Shown one piece after another: positions 26,229-34,629 of a stretch of DNA of 64,000 bases. The stretch is from an uncultured Flavobacteriaceae bacterium (lineage in GTDB: Bacteria; Bacteroidota; Bacteroidia; Flavobacteriales; Flavobacteriaceae). The stretch lies in NCBI GenBank assembly GCA_947488435.1, contig CANKZG010000001.1, positions 2,596,308 through 2,660,307 on the forward strand, in the 5' to 3' direction. Position 1 is the first letter of the stretch; each line of letters opens with the position of its first letter. The notes beneath the pieces are model-generated. The model made no database searches. It worked only from the letters and a program-made list of their open reading frames with translations, and was not told the DNA's origin. A program made the position numbers and the translations under genes.

Positions 26229-27212
26229 ATGAACTATCGAACACTAGGAAAGACAGGACTAAAAATTTCTGAATTGAGTATTGGTACTTGGCAATTAGGG
26301 GGTACTTGGGGAAGCGACTTTAACTTTAAAAATGCGGAAGAAATAGTACATACAGCAATCGATAAAGGGATAAACTTTATTGACACTGCAGATGTTTATA
26401 GTGATCGTTTAAGTGAAAAAACGGTAGGTAAGGTTGTACGCTCGCGCAGCGAAGAAGTATATATAGCAACAAAATGTGGACGACAATTAAACCCCCATAC
26501 TAATGCGACATATCAAATACCAGTCTTGCGAAAATATGTGGAAGATAGTCTTACAAATTTGGGTGTTGATCGCATTGACCTAATGCAATTACATTGCCCT
26601 CCTACTGAAGTGTATTATCGCCCAGAAATTTTCGGATTGTTTGATGATCTGGTTGAAGAAGGAAAATTAAGGAGTTATGGGGTTAGTGTAGAAAAAGTAG
26701 AAGAAGCGCTTAAAGCAATAGAATATCCTGGGGTAAGTACGGTTCAGATTATTTTTAATATGTTCCGTCAGCGCCCTTCGGAACTTTTCTTTAGAGAAGC
26801 AAAAGCGAAAAATGTGGGTATTATAGCACGCGTACCTTTAGCTAGTGGACTTTTAACGGGGAAATTTACCAAAACATCAACATTTGCTGAAGGTGATCAC
26901 CGTTTTTTCAATAGAGACGGTGCTGGGTTTGATAAAGGAGAAACGTTTTCTGGGGTTAATTTTGATCTGGGGCTTGAAGCTGTGGATGCACTTAAAGCTA
27001 TATTTCCTAATCAAAGTTTAGTACATAAAGCCATTCAATGGATTTTGGCGTTTGACGAAGTAGGCTGTGTTATTCCTGGTGTATCTAAATTACCACAGCT
27101 TGAATCTAATTTGGCCGCTTTAACAGCAGAAGGAATTTCTCAATCTGAACTACTACAGGTAAATGAAATTTATGAGAAATACATCAAAAGAGAAGTTCAT
27201 CATTTATGGTAG
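26229..27212 (+). CDS. Aldo/keto reductase
   Basis: A 327-residue NAD(P)H-dependent TIM-barrel oxidoreductase. The catalytic tetrad is D52, Y57, K82 and H122 (FIDTADVYSDRLSE, YIATKCG, LMQLHCPP). The start MNYRTLGKTGLKISELSIGTWQLGG is standard. The C-terminal nucleotide-binding part (VHKAIQWILAFDEVGCVIPGVSKLPQLESNLAA) is of the YakC/Tas-like branch. It reduces aldehydes or ketones in the cytoplasm, with substrate unknown. The 3' end overlaps the convergent amine oxidase gene by 13 bases. Confidence 0.92.
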   Translation: MNYRTLGKTGLKISELSIGTWQLGGTWGSDFNFKNAEEIVHTAIDKGINFIDTADVYSDRLSEKTVGKVVRSRSEEVYIATKCGRQLNPHTNATYQIPVLRKYVEDSLTNLGVDRIDLMQLHCPPTEVYYRPEIFGLFDDLVEEGKLRSYGVSVEKVEEALKAIEYPGVSTVQIIFNMFRQRPSELFFREAKAKNVGIIARVPLASGLLTGKFTKTSTFAEGDHRFFNRDGAGFDKGETFSGVNFDLGLEAVDALKAIFPNQSLVHKAIQWILAFDEVGCVIPGVSKLPQLESNLAALTAEGISQSELLQVNEIYEKYIKREVHHLW

Positions 27213-28264
27213 GTAGTTATTTTCATTAAAATTTGCTTTACTACTTCCTTGGCACGATATATAGCGCCATCCATATAACCACCATGAATAGGAGACGTTT
27301 CAGCACCAGATAACCATAGTCGTTCATTGTATAAGGCTTGTTGAAGCAATGGATTTCCATAACGGGGACTAATATATACTGATTTTAAACTTTTGGCAGA
27401 AGTATCTAAATCTTGAGACCAATCTTTTTCTTCATAGTGCAAATAGTCTCTGATCTCCTTACCTAAATGCTTTTCTAAATACAATAAGATTCGTTCTTTG
27501 CGGTTTTCCTTAGATTCATCTCGCAATCCTTCATTTACAAAACCCATAAGACTATAGGTATTATCTGCTGCGTTAGAATGATCGTAAAGCTCTATAGTTG
27601 GTCCTATCTGACCAATAATTGTTCCTGAAAACCCTTTGTCACGCCAAAAGGGTGTTCTGAAAGATAAACCTACTTTTATTGCATTGCTCATCCAGGTGTG
27701 CGTTTCCTCCATAGCCATAATTATTGGATCTGGTAGCGCAGGTTCAAAATTAATTCCTGCTGCAAGTTTTGGAGGAAGTGCTAGAATCACATTGGTAGCA
27801 GAATAATTACCTGTACTGGTATTAATGGTAATCACATCATTATCATTTTGAATACCTGTAACTAAAATGTTTAATTGAATATGTTTTTGTATTGGTTTGG
27901 CTAAAGTATCAATAAGGTTACTAGAGCCGCCTGCAATTCGATATGCAGCGGGTGCATTAGGATCACTTTCAAAGTAATGTGCGGGTGCCATAGAATTGTA
28001 AACCAAAACACTGGTTCCTGAAGAGCGTTGCGAAAATCGTTTAAGATCTAAATCATCCAATAATTTAGATAGGTACGTATGATGGTCCTGAAACCAAGTT
28101 GCTCCTAAGTCAATACCATCTTTAGTGAAAATTCTACCGCCTATACGATCCCTGCTTTCCAAAATAACAAAATCATTTTCACCTTTTTTGTGCAACTCAT
28201 TTGCCGAAGTTAATCCTGATAATCCAGCACCTATAATCAAATATTTATAATGCGGTGTTTCCAT
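27200..28264 (-). CDS. Flavin-dependent amine oxidase family protein
   Basis: A 354-residue FAD enzyme. The N-terminal dinucleotide motif is LIIGAGLSGLTSANELHKKG, followed by the acidic end of strand 2 and the MAO signature ESRDRIGGRIFTKDGIDLGATW. The C-terminal FAD-contact motif is RLWLSGAETSPIHGGYMDGAIYRAKEV, as in the flavin monoamine oxidases. At about 350 residues it is shorter than the usual 430-500, with a compact substrate domain. It probably oxidises a primary or polyamine substrate in the cytoplasm. It is on its own, with its 3' end overlapping the aldo/keto reductase gene. Confidence 0.87.
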   Translation of the reverse strand: METPHYKYLIIGAGLSGLTSANELHKKGENDFVILESRDRIGGRIFTKDGIDLGATWFQDHHTYLSKLLDDLDLKRFSQRSSGTSVLVYNSMAPAHYFESDPNAPAAYRIAGGSSNLIDTLAKPIQKHIQLNILVTGIQNDNDVITINTSTGNYSATNVILALPPKLAAGINFEPALPDPIIMAMEETHTWMSNAIKVGLSFRTPFWRDKGFSGTIIGQIGPTIELYDHSNAADNTYSLMGFVNEGLRDESKENRKERILLYLEKHLGKEIRDYLHYEEKDWSQDLDTSAKSLKSVYISPRYGNPLLQQALYNERLWLSGAETSPIHGGYMDGAIYRAKEVVKQILMKITTYHK

Positions 28265-28380
28265 AGCTTTGCAAAGGTCGGATAATTTTTTATGTTACCT
28301 GTTTTTATTTTGCTGAGTAAACAAAGAGGTACATCTTAATATCAAAAATTGCGTTTGTTTTTCTATTAAACGATATACAA

Positions 28381-29112
28381 TCAACCATCTTCTTCTTGAA
28401 GTCGTTCTTTTATGAGTCGAAGTATTTCGGTAGCATTTAATTGATAACTTCTTAATAGTGCAAGATAATTTCCATGCGCTAGGATACTATGCGCAGCCAC
28501 CCTTTTTCGATAATCTTCGCTTTCAGCAAAATAAGCAATCATTTCAGGGTTTGTTTTGTTTTGTGTAAAGTCTACGAACCATGAACGTTGCTTGAAATTA
28601 TCAAAATTTTGCAAGGCATCTGCTGCTAACATATCACTACTATTTTTAACAGTCCCAAGAAAGAGGGTGTAAAATTGAGTGATATCGGTTAATAAGCTAT
28701 CTTTCCGAATCGTATGTTGATTGGAAAAGCTCTTAAGGAGTTCATAGCCTTTTTTTTGCAAGGCACCGGATTGCACAAAAGTTGTGAGTGAGCCACACCG
28801 CTGGCAATCTGCATAATTCTCGACGGTTACTTTTTTGTCAATAATAAGTTGACTCATTTTTTGATGATTCTCATAAAAAGTAATGACTTCTGCGGTTAAG
28901 GTAGTATCGGTTTCTAAATCGTAAGAAATGGTTCTTAAAATACTCCGAAGTTCTTTTTTTGATTTTTGTTCTGAACTCCAATTATTCACTTGCAGGGCAA
29001 GCAGAATACCGATCATAACTAAGGCAATTTCACCAATAGCATAAACAAGATATTGTGTAAACTTATTCTTTGTAATAAGTTGCTGACGAATTTTACGAAA
29101 TACTTTAAGCAT
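28381..29112 (-). CDS. DUF6090 family membrane-anchored protein (copy 2)
   Basis: A 243-residue DUF6090 protein. The start at 29112 (MLKVFRKIRQQLITKNKFTQYLVYAIGEIALVMIGILLALQVNNW) aligns with the start of copy 1 at 16533; an in-frame ATG at 29178 adds 22 residues that copy 1 lacks. One membrane span (about 20-43) precedes a helical, hydrophilic domain. It contains a pair of cysteines (ADCQRCGSL) that could bind metal or form a disulfide and are absent from copy 1. It ends with LIKERLQEEDG. Function is unknown. It lies alone between two same-strand genes. Confidence 0.82.
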   Translation of the reverse strand: MLKVFRKIRQQLITKNKFTQYLVYAIGEIALVMIGILLALQVNNWSSEQKSKKELRSILRTISYDLETDTTLTAEVITFYENHQKMSQLIIDKKVTVENYADCQRCGSLTTFVQSGALQKKGYELLKSFSNQHTIRKDSLLTDITQFYTLFLGTVKNSSDMLAADALQNFDNFKQRSWFVDFTQNKTNPEMIAYFAESEDYRKRVAAHSILAHGNYLALLRSYQLNATEILRLIKERLQEEDG

Positions 29113-29174
29113 GGTGCAGTGAGGTTGGTAAACAAAAACTATATTTTTAAAGATATATAAATATAGAGATAAAG

Positions 29175-29204
29175 ACAAAAAACCCGAGTTTCCTCGAGTT
29201 TTCT
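29175..29204 (-). terminator. Intrinsic terminator of the 251-residue secreted-protein gene
   Basis: AAAACCCGAG (29179-29188) and CTCGAGTTTT (29193-29202) form a 10-base stem with one wobble and a GAAA loop on the minus strand, followed by a T run. It lies 27 bases after the stop codon at 29229. Confidence 0.8.
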
Positions 29205-29228
29205 ATAGTTGATTTTTAGCAAAATAGG

Positions 29229-29984
29229 TTATTGGCCATTTATAGCTGCTACTTCCCCTACACTGCCGCTAAGGTCTTTTCTAAAAGTCCATATTTCCTC
29301 ATATTCTCCATCAAAAGCTTCATCAACGTCAGCGATAAATTGTGCAAAGGTTCCTGCACCGTGCACTTCTTCATAAAACTGCGGGAATTTATCCTCTTGA
29401 CCCATCCAGGACATTTTATCGAAAAAGCCAACCCATGCTAAGTCCTGTCCATCCATGTTTGCTAACTCATTAGTATATACACCATATAAATCATCAGGCA
29501 TTTTTTCCGCATAAACTTTTTGAACCTTCGATATTATTGCTATAGCCTGGGGATCCTTAAAACGTTTAATATCGAGCATAAAAATAGATAGATTCTTTAA
29601 TGAAAAATCTTTAGAAAAATTCGAAAACTGAGGATGAAACTTCCAATAGTTAACATCCGTATCTCCAATAGTATAGGCGGCAACATTGGTATTCCAATCT
29701 GCATCATGATCATTCTCTTCAGCAGGACGGGTATCCATTGCACTCCAAGGTAAAGGCCCCATACTCCATACGTACTTCCCCGCATTTTTACCACTACCAA
29801 TATTGTAGACTTGTGCCTGATAAGCTCCTTCGGGATGGTACTTTTTGTTATGCGCGGTCATGCCGGCTTCAAATTCGGCAACTTTGGTTGGATGTACGGT
29901 TAACATAACATTTTGGATGACAACATCTTCTTGGGCTTGCCCCAAAAAAGGAAGTAACAATAAAATTAAAACTACTCTTTTCAT
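29229..29984 (-). CDS. Secreted protein of unknown function (possible ABM-like fold)
   Basis: A 251-residue exported protein. The signal [18 protein letters not shown] is cut near residue 18. Two similar halves can be seen: NVMLTVHPTKVAEFEAGMTAHNKKYHPEG with YVWSMGPLPW, and FMLDIKRFKDPQAIAIISKVQKVYAEKM with LAWVGFFDKMSWM. This looks like a tandem of antibiotic-biosynthesis-monooxygenase/NIPSNAP-like ferredoxin folds, but the match is by pattern only. It is monocistronic, with a good terminator behind and a palindrome (30074-30094) about 90 bases before the start. I do not recognise a function. Confidence 0.7.
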   Translation of the reverse strand: MKRVVLILLLLPFLGQAQEDVVIQNVMLTVHPTKVAEFEAGMTAHNKKYHPEGAYQAQVYNIGSGKNAGKYVWSMGPLPWSAMDTRPAEENDHDADWNTNVAAYTIGDTDVNYWKFHPQFSNFSKDFSLKNLSIFMLDIKRFKDPQAIAIISKVQKVYAEKMPDDLYGVYTNELANMDGQDLAWVGFFDKMSWMGQEDKFPQFYEEVHGAGTFAQFIADVDEAFDGEYEEIWTFRKDLSGSVGEVAAINGQ

Positions 29985-30385
29985 AATACATTGTGTTTAA
30001 ATGGTTAATAGTTGTTTATCACCATAGCAAACGCATTGAAGTATAGGCGTAATCGGGACAATATATAAACCAATTGATGTAGGGTTTACATCAAAAGTCA
30101 GATAACATTTTTACGTTCTTAAGTAGCGATAGTTATGAGGGAAGTTTATTGTTACTATCATTCACTGCATTCTTCAAAGAAGAGCGCGAAGTAATATACA
30201 TAAAAGTAATTGATTATCAGTGTTTTATATATTAATTACTACACGGTTATGAAATGTAAATAAAGAAAATAAGAAAACAACTACAGAAAAGCAGAGGAAT
30301 TGTCAGTTTGCGATTAAAGAAGCAAGAACATGAGTTTTAATTAATTATTAGAACCGTTTGGTGAGAGCTATATCTGGTCTTAGCT
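29985..30385. other. 401-base gap; upstream region of the secreted-protein gene
   Basis: This stretch lies between the helicase 3' end and the start of the 251-residue secreted-protein gene. It contains one notable element, the palindrome at 30074-30094, and otherwise AT-rich sequence without a plausible gene. The short open frame at 30358 is the antisense shadow of the helicase tail. Confidence 0.5.
30074..30094. promoter_or_regulatory. Operator-like palindrome
   Basis: TTGATGTA (30074-30081) and TACATCAA (30087-30094) are perfect inverted repeats with a 5-base spacer. The site lies 90 bases upstream of the 29984 start codon and has no T tract, so it looks like a protein-binding site rather than a terminator. 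The regulator is unknown. Confidence 0.4.
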
Positions 30386-31669
30386 TCATCGTTTTTTTCG
30401 AGAAGTATTCGGATTATTATGGTTTCGAGTTTTACCCGATCGATACTTCGACCTTCGATACTTATTTTTTCCGGAAGAAACGTTATTTTTTTTATGTGAT
30501 GGTTCTTTGGTTTGAGAGGCAGATTCTGATGTCATATCTACAAACTCATGATCTGAAACAACAGTAATTTCACGCCTTATGAGCTTTTCAATATCTCGTA
30601 AATAAGGCCTCTCCTCAATATCACAGAAAGATAAGGCAACACCACTAGCATTTGCTCTTCCTGTTCTTCCAATACGATGTACATAAGTTTCAGGGATATT
30701 GGGTAAATCGTAATTAATAACCTTAGATAGCTCATCCACATCAATGCCACGAGCAGCAATATCAGTAGCTACTAGAATTTTTAATTTTCCATCTTTAAAA
30801 GCCCCTAAAGCGCGTTGGCGAGCGTTTTGTGATTTGTTACCGTGAATAGCGGCCGCTTTTATATGTACTTTTCCGAGTTTTTTTACAATTTTATCAGCAC
30901 CGTGTTTGGTTCTTGAAAATACTAAAACGGAATCCTGCGAATATTCTTCAAGCAGTTGTGTTAATAAACTAATTTTATCTTTCTTGGCAACGTAGTATAG
31001 CATTTGAGATACACTTTCTGCGGTAGTTTGTTGCGGTTTTATAGTTACCTGCTCGAAATCACCTAATAGCTTTCTCGAAAGTTCAACGATGGTTTTAGGC
31101 ATGGTAGCCGAAAAGAACAACGATTGACGTTGGGAGGGTAATTTTGCAATAATCTTTTTAATGTCATGGATAAACCCCATGTCTAACATTTGATCAGCCT
31201 CATCCAATACCGCATATTCAATAGCGCGTAACGAAATGATTCCTTGATTCATTAAATCTAATAAACGACCCGGTGTGGCAATCAAAATATCTACACCATA
31301 GCGTAATGCGGCGACTTGTTTTCCTTGTTTTACACCACCAAAAATAACCGTATTTCGAACCCCTGTGTGTTTCCCATAGGTGCTAAAACTATCTCCAATT
31401 TGTATAGCCAGCTCTCTAGTTGGGGTTATTACTAGCGCTTTGATAACTCTTCTCCCGGGTTGTTGGGTTTTTTTTTGAAAAATGTGATGCAAAATTGGTA
31501 TAGCAAATGCCGCTGTTTTACCAGTACCAGTTTGTGCAACACCTAACAGATCTTTTCCTTTTAACAATATAGGAATAGATTTTTGCTGAATTGGAGTTGG
31601 TGTTTGATAACCTTTGTTCTGAAGTGATTTCAGAATAGGTTCAATAATTCCTAAATCTTTGAATGTCAT
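30386..31669 (-). CDS. DEAD-box RNA helicase, RhlE-like
   Basis: A 427-residue ATP-dependent RNA helicase. The Q motif (GYQTPTPIQ), Walker A AQTGTGKT (45-52), PTRELAIQ (83-90), DEAD (156-159), SAT (187-189), ARGIDVDEL and HRIGRTGRA are all in order. The C-terminal 50 residues are Lys/Arg/Ser-rich ([27 protein letters not shown]), a typical RNA-binding tail of RhlE-type helicases, which remodel rRNA or mRNA, often in the cold. It is transcribed alone and is divergent from the TPR/kinase operon; their upstream regions overlap. Confidence 0.93.
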   Translation of the reverse strand: MTFKDLGIIEPILKSLQNKGYQTPTPIQQKSIPILLKGKDLLGVAQTGTGKTAAFAIPILHHIFQKKTQQPGRRVIKALVITPTRELAIQIGDSFSTYGKHTGVRNTVIFGGVKQGKQVAALRYGVDILIATPGRLLDLMNQGIISLRAIEYAVLDEADQMLDMGFIHDIKKIIAKLPSQRQSLFFSATMPKTIVELSRKLLGDFEQVTIKPQQTTAESVSQMLYYVAKKDKISLLTQLLEEYSQDSVLVFSRTKHGADKIVKKLGKVHIKAAAIHGNKSQNARQRALGAFKDGKLKILVATDIAARGIDVDELSKVINYDLPNIPETYVHRIGRTGRANASGVALSFCDIEERPYLRDIEKLIRREITVVSDHEFVDMTSESASQTKEPSHKKNNVSSGKNKYRRSKYRSGKTRNHNNPNTSRKKR

Positions 31670-31709
31670 GTATGGGAAAAGATAAGCGGCAAAGGTAATG
31701 CTATTTTTT

Positions 31710-31739
31710 ACAGCTCATCATTCAAAAGCAACAGTTCGG
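31710..31739 (+). promoter_or_regulatory. Candidate LytTR operator upstream of the TPR/kinase operon
   Basis: Two 9-base direct repeats, ACAGCTCAT (31710-31718) and ACAGTTCGG (31731-31739), are separated by exactly 12 bases. The second fits the known LytTR half-site pattern ([TA][AC][CA]GTTN[AG][TG]) at every position and the first at eight of nine. It lies 67 bases upstream of the ATG at 31807, a sensible place for an activator. The response regulator at 36309 is the obvious candidate to bind here. Single half-sites occur by chance in such DNA; the spacing and the second copy at 33904 are what make it credible. Confidence 0.55.
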
Positions 31740-31806
31740 TAATTCTTTTTTAGAAATACTGCTAAAGAAATCCATTTTTGTGCATCATAATTAAAAACGA
31801 ACAGTC

Positions 31807-32430
31807 ATGAAAAATGTAATTGTATTTGGTCTTATTTTGGTAATGAAAGTTATTAATGCACAAGATCCTTATACCAAAGGAATGGAAAAGGCTTTTCAAC
31901 TTTGGGGGGAGAATAAAACAATAGAAGCAGCCAATTTATTCGAACGAATTGCCACGGCAGAACTGGATAATTGGTTACCGTATTATTATGCTGCGCAAAT
32001 AAATACTATTAATGCTTTTGGAGAGCAGGATAAGGTAAAATTGCGTCAATATTTAGATAAAGCTCAAGAATTACTTGACCTTGCCAAATCAATAACCCCA
32101 GATCACCCTGAAGTGCTTGTCCAACAGGCAATGATACATACTGCTTGGATAGCTTCAGATGGCGCCAGTTATGGACCAACACTTTCTGGAAAAGTGATTG
32201 CATTGTACCAAAAAGCAGTACAAATAGCACCAGACAATCCAAGAGTTGTTTTCTCCAAAGCGGAATGGGATATGGGATCTGCTAGATATTTCGGGCAGGA
32301 TACTGCACCATATTGTGAAGCCGTAGAACGTTCCTTGGATCTTTTTGCTAACTTTAAACCCGAAAGTGATTTTCATCCAAATTGGGGCAAAGAAAGAGCA
32401 GAACAAGTAGCAGCTAGTTGTAAGGAATAA
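31807..32430 (+). CDS. Secreted TPR-like protein, first gene of the kinase operon
   Basis: A 207-residue exported protein. The signal is MKNVIVFGLILVMKVINAQ. The mature part is helical with TPR-like repeats: AFQLWGENKTIEAANLFERIATAELDNWLPYYYAA, LRQYLDKAQELLDLAKSITPDHPEVLVQQA and VIALYQKAVQIAPDNPRVVFSKA. It has two cysteines near the C terminus (PYCEAVE and AASCKE) that could form a disulfide. It ends three bases before the histidine kinase start, so the two are certainly co-transcribed. A periplasmic sensor or partner for the kinase is a reasonable inference. Such TPR-like proteins occur in Bacteroidota with no known function. Confidence 0.82.
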   Translation: MKNVIVFGLILVMKVINAQDPYTKGMEKAFQLWGENKTIEAANLFERIATAELDNWLPYYYAAQINTINAFGEQDKVKLRQYLDKAQELLDLAKSITPDHPEVLVQQAMIHTAWIASDGASYGPTLSGKVIALYQKAVQIAPDNPRVVFSKAEWDMGSARYFGQDTAPYCEAVERSLDLFANFKPESDFHPNWGKERAEQVAASCKE

Positions 32431-32433
32431 AGT

Positions 32434-33771
32434 ATGAATCGATTTCTAAAAGAACTTTTAAAATCAATATTGGTAGGAACTGTCCTGTACCTAGTGTTCA
32501 TGGCAGTTTACTATTTTTCGGGTGTCTACGATTCGGGTTTTGATTTTGCTGAGCTCATTATTGATTTTTACGAACATATGGTGTTTGCCATAATTCTATA
32601 TATGGCTAATGCGTATTGGTTTTTATATCTCATTCGTAAATACGGCTATAATGTTTATGAGTTAAAGCGGTTTGTTTTTGCTTTATCTGGAAACCTTATA
32701 TTATCGCTTGTAGGTGTTTTCATCGCTCGATGCATTGTCATTGTATTTTTACAAGGACAGCACTTTGAACTATTTCTAATGAATGAGAGAATTACGTACT
32801 ACAGATCATCAATGTTAATAGCATTAGGGGTTGCCTTAATATTCTATGCACTCTGGTACTATAAATATCGTCAAGAAAGCAGGGTTAAAGAACAAAAAAT
32901 CATTGCGGGTACCGCATCCGCCCGATTCGATGCATTAAAAAATCAATTAGACCCACATTTCCTATTTAATAGCTTAAATGTACTGACAAGTTTAATAGAA
33001 GAAGATCAATTTCAGGCACAAAAATTTACGACCTCCTTATCAAAGGTATATCGCTATGTATTAGAACAAAAGAATAAGGATTTGGTAACTGTAGATGAAG
33101 AACTAAATTTTGCTCGAACGTATGTGCGTTTACTTAAAATGAGATTTGAGGATAGTATTATCTTTGAAATACCAGATCAATGTAGTATTCCTGATGCTAA
33201 AATAGTGCCACTTTCATTGCAGTTACTATTGGAGAATGCAGTGAAACACAACATTGTTACCTCTTCCAAACCTTTGCGAATAAAAGTCTACGAAGAAAAG
33301 GGAATGTTGGTGGTTGAAAATAACCTGCAAGAAAAACAAGTAATTAAAAAGAGTAGTGGGGTAGGGCTACAAAATATCCAACAACGCTATACTATTTTGT
33401 CAGATCGTCGGGTATACATAAATAAAACAGCCTCTAGTTTTAGCGTTGCCTTACCAATGCTTACCCAGCAAATATCATGGCAAGAAACCCAAGAGGTGCA
33501 CATTGAGGAGAAAAGATACCTTAAAGCTAAAGAAAGGGTAGAAATTTTAAAGGGGTTTTATAGCAACCTAATTGCCTATTGTATTGTTATTCCTTTTTTG
33601 TGGTGGCTTAATTTTAGAACTACAGATTTTTTATGGGCTTTCTTTCCTACTATAGGATGGGGTTTTGGTGTTATAGCACATGGACTTGAAGCATCTGGAC
33701 GTAATCCGCTTTGGGGAAGAAGGTGGGAAGAGCGAAAAATACAAGAATTAATGGAAAAGGACGATTTCTAA
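32434..33771 (+). CDS. LytS-type histidine kinase with C-terminal 2TM domain
   Basis: A 445-residue membrane kinase. Residues 1-145 hold about four membrane spans (12-30, 47-68, 78-108 and 124-144). The His_kinase domain follows, with the phosphorylated H175 in NQLDPHFLFNSLN, N268 in the N box (LLLENAVKHN) and the G box GVGLQN at 309-314. After the ATPase domain, about residues 359-445 form a complete 2TM domain (RYLKAKERVEILKGFYSNL, two hydrophobic spans, then RRWEERKIQELMEKDDF). This tail is very close to the first separate 2TM protein at 33989, so kinase and array are evolutionarily linked. The LytTR regulator at 36309 is the expected phosphoacceptor. The stimulus is unknown. Confidence 0.92.
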   Translation: MNRFLKELLKSILVGTVLYLVFMAVYYFSGVYDSGFDFAELIIDFYEHMVFAIILYMANAYWFLYLIRKYGYNVYELKRFVFALSGNLILSLVGVFIARCIVIVFLQGQHFELFLMNERITYYRSSMLIALGVALIFYALWYYKYRQESRVKEQKIIAGTASARFDALKNQLDPHFLFNSLNVLTSLIEEDQFQAQKFTTSLSKVYRYVLEQKNKDLVTVDEELNFARTYVRLLKMRFEDSIIFEIPDQCSIPDAKIVPLSLQLLLENAVKHNIVTSSKPLRIKVYEEKGMLVVENNLQEKQVIKKSSGVGLQNIQQRYTILSDRRVYINKTASSFSVALPMLTQQISWQETQEVHIEEKRYLKAKERVEILKGFYSNLIAYCIVIPFLWWLNFRTTDFLWAFFPTIGWGFGVIAHGLEASGRNPLWGRRWEERKIQELMEKDDF

Positions 33772-33903
33772 GATATTACTTCTCTCGTATATATCACAGC
33801 TATATTGTTTAGTCTTATCTATAGAAAACAAGAACGCTTCAATCCTTAAATTCCACCTAAAAAAAGAATAATATCAACTCATCCTTAAAAAACAACAACT
33901 CGG

Positions 33904-33933
33904 AAGGCTAGTTTTTTTTCGAGTACAGTTTGT
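33904..33933 (+). promoter_or_regulatory. Candidate LytTR operator upstream of the 2TM array
   Basis: AAGGCTAGT (33904-33912) and ACAGTTTGT (33925-33933) are direct repeats separated by 12 bases. The second fits the LytTR half-site pattern at every position; the first matches seven of nine. The downstream half-site resembles that of the 31710 site (ACAGTT followed by C or T, then G), and the same spacing and orientation occur in both. An ATATTTG box follows at 33938, so the site may act just upstream of the array promoter. Confidence 0.5.
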
Positions 33934-33988
33934 AACGATATTTGAAGTGTAATTAAAATTAACACCAACAAGTTAAAATATAAATAAC

Positions 33989-34267
33989 ATGGAAAATCTC
34001 AACGAATACAAGTATACCAAGGCAAAAGAAAAAGTAGAAGCAATAAAAGGGTTCTATGGGAACTTATTAAGTTATTGTATAGTAATTCCTTTTTTAGTGT
34101 ATTTGAATTACCATACCACTAGTTTCCCTTGGGCAATATTTCCCGCTTTAGGATGGGGATTTGGTCTTATTGCACATTGGATGAATGCCTATGGCTACAA
34201 CCCTATTTTAGGTAAAGATTGGGAAGAAAGAAAGATTAAAGAATTCATGGATCGAAGCGAATTTTAA
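33989..34267 (+). CDS. 2TM-domain protein A
   Basis: A 92-residue protein consisting of a single 2TM domain. Residues 9-24 are a charged helix (TKAKEKVEAIKGFYGN), followed by two hydrophobic spans (about 25-42 and 48-68) and a cytoplasmic tail GKDWEERKIKEFMDRSEF. It is the closest relative of the 2TM domain at the end of the histidine kinase: both have FYxNL, YCIVIPFL, LN-x(2)-TT, WAxFP, GWGFG and IAH. It is the first gene of the array and follows a 217-base leader that holds the candidate LytTR operator. The function of 2TM domains is unknown; helix-helix contact with the kinase is inference. Confidence 0.88.
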   Translation: MENLNEYKYTKAKEKVEAIKGFYGNLLSYCIVIPFLVYLNYHTTSFPWAIFPALGWGFGLIAHWMNAYGYNPILGKDWEERKIKEFMDRSEF

Positions 34268-34326
34268 TAAATATTTTACCTTTAATACGAAGTGGGCGAA
34301 GAACATCAATAGAAATCAAGATTATC

Positions 34327-34629
34327 ATGGAAACAAATATGAACCGAGAAACCAAATATTTAAGAGCCAAAGATCGTGTAGATCAGCTTAAAAAGTTTTA
34401 TGGAAACTTAACCTCTTATGTTTTTTTTATAATTGGGCTAGGAGCTCTTAATTATTGGATAAATGAATGGAGGTATATGTGGTTTTTATGGGCTGCGTTC
34501 GGTTGGGGTATTGGTATATTTTTCCACGCGATGAAAACGTTTAATTTCTTTCCATTCTTGGGAAAAGACTGGGAAGAACGTAAGATGAAAGAATTTATGA
34601 ATGAAGAAGACAATAAAAAATGGAACTAA
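34327..34629 (+). CDS. 2TM-domain protein B
   Basis: A 100-residue 2TM protein. It begins METNMNRETKYLRAKDRVDQLKKFYGNLTSYVFFIIGLG, so it belongs with the N-type (FYGNL) forms. The second span reads WFLWAAFGWGIGIFFHAMKTF, and the tail LGKDWEERKMKEFMNEEDNKKWN is strongly conserved. Its last three codons (Lys-Trp-Asn) overlap the next start: the ATG of protein C is embedded in AAATGG. An ATG at 34339 is a possible later start, but a 59-base leader from protein A makes 34327 more natural. Confidence 0.86.
   Translation: METNMNRETKYLRAKDRVDQLKKFYGNLTSYVFFIIGLGALNYWINEWRYMWFLWAAFGWGIGIFFHAMKTFNFFPFLGKDWEERKMKEFMNEEDNKKWN

Noticed and set aside
30358-30567. 69-residue open frame on the plus strand
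   Set aside because: It is antisense to the basic tail of the helicase gene and has Phe/Tyr-rich low-complexity sequence.
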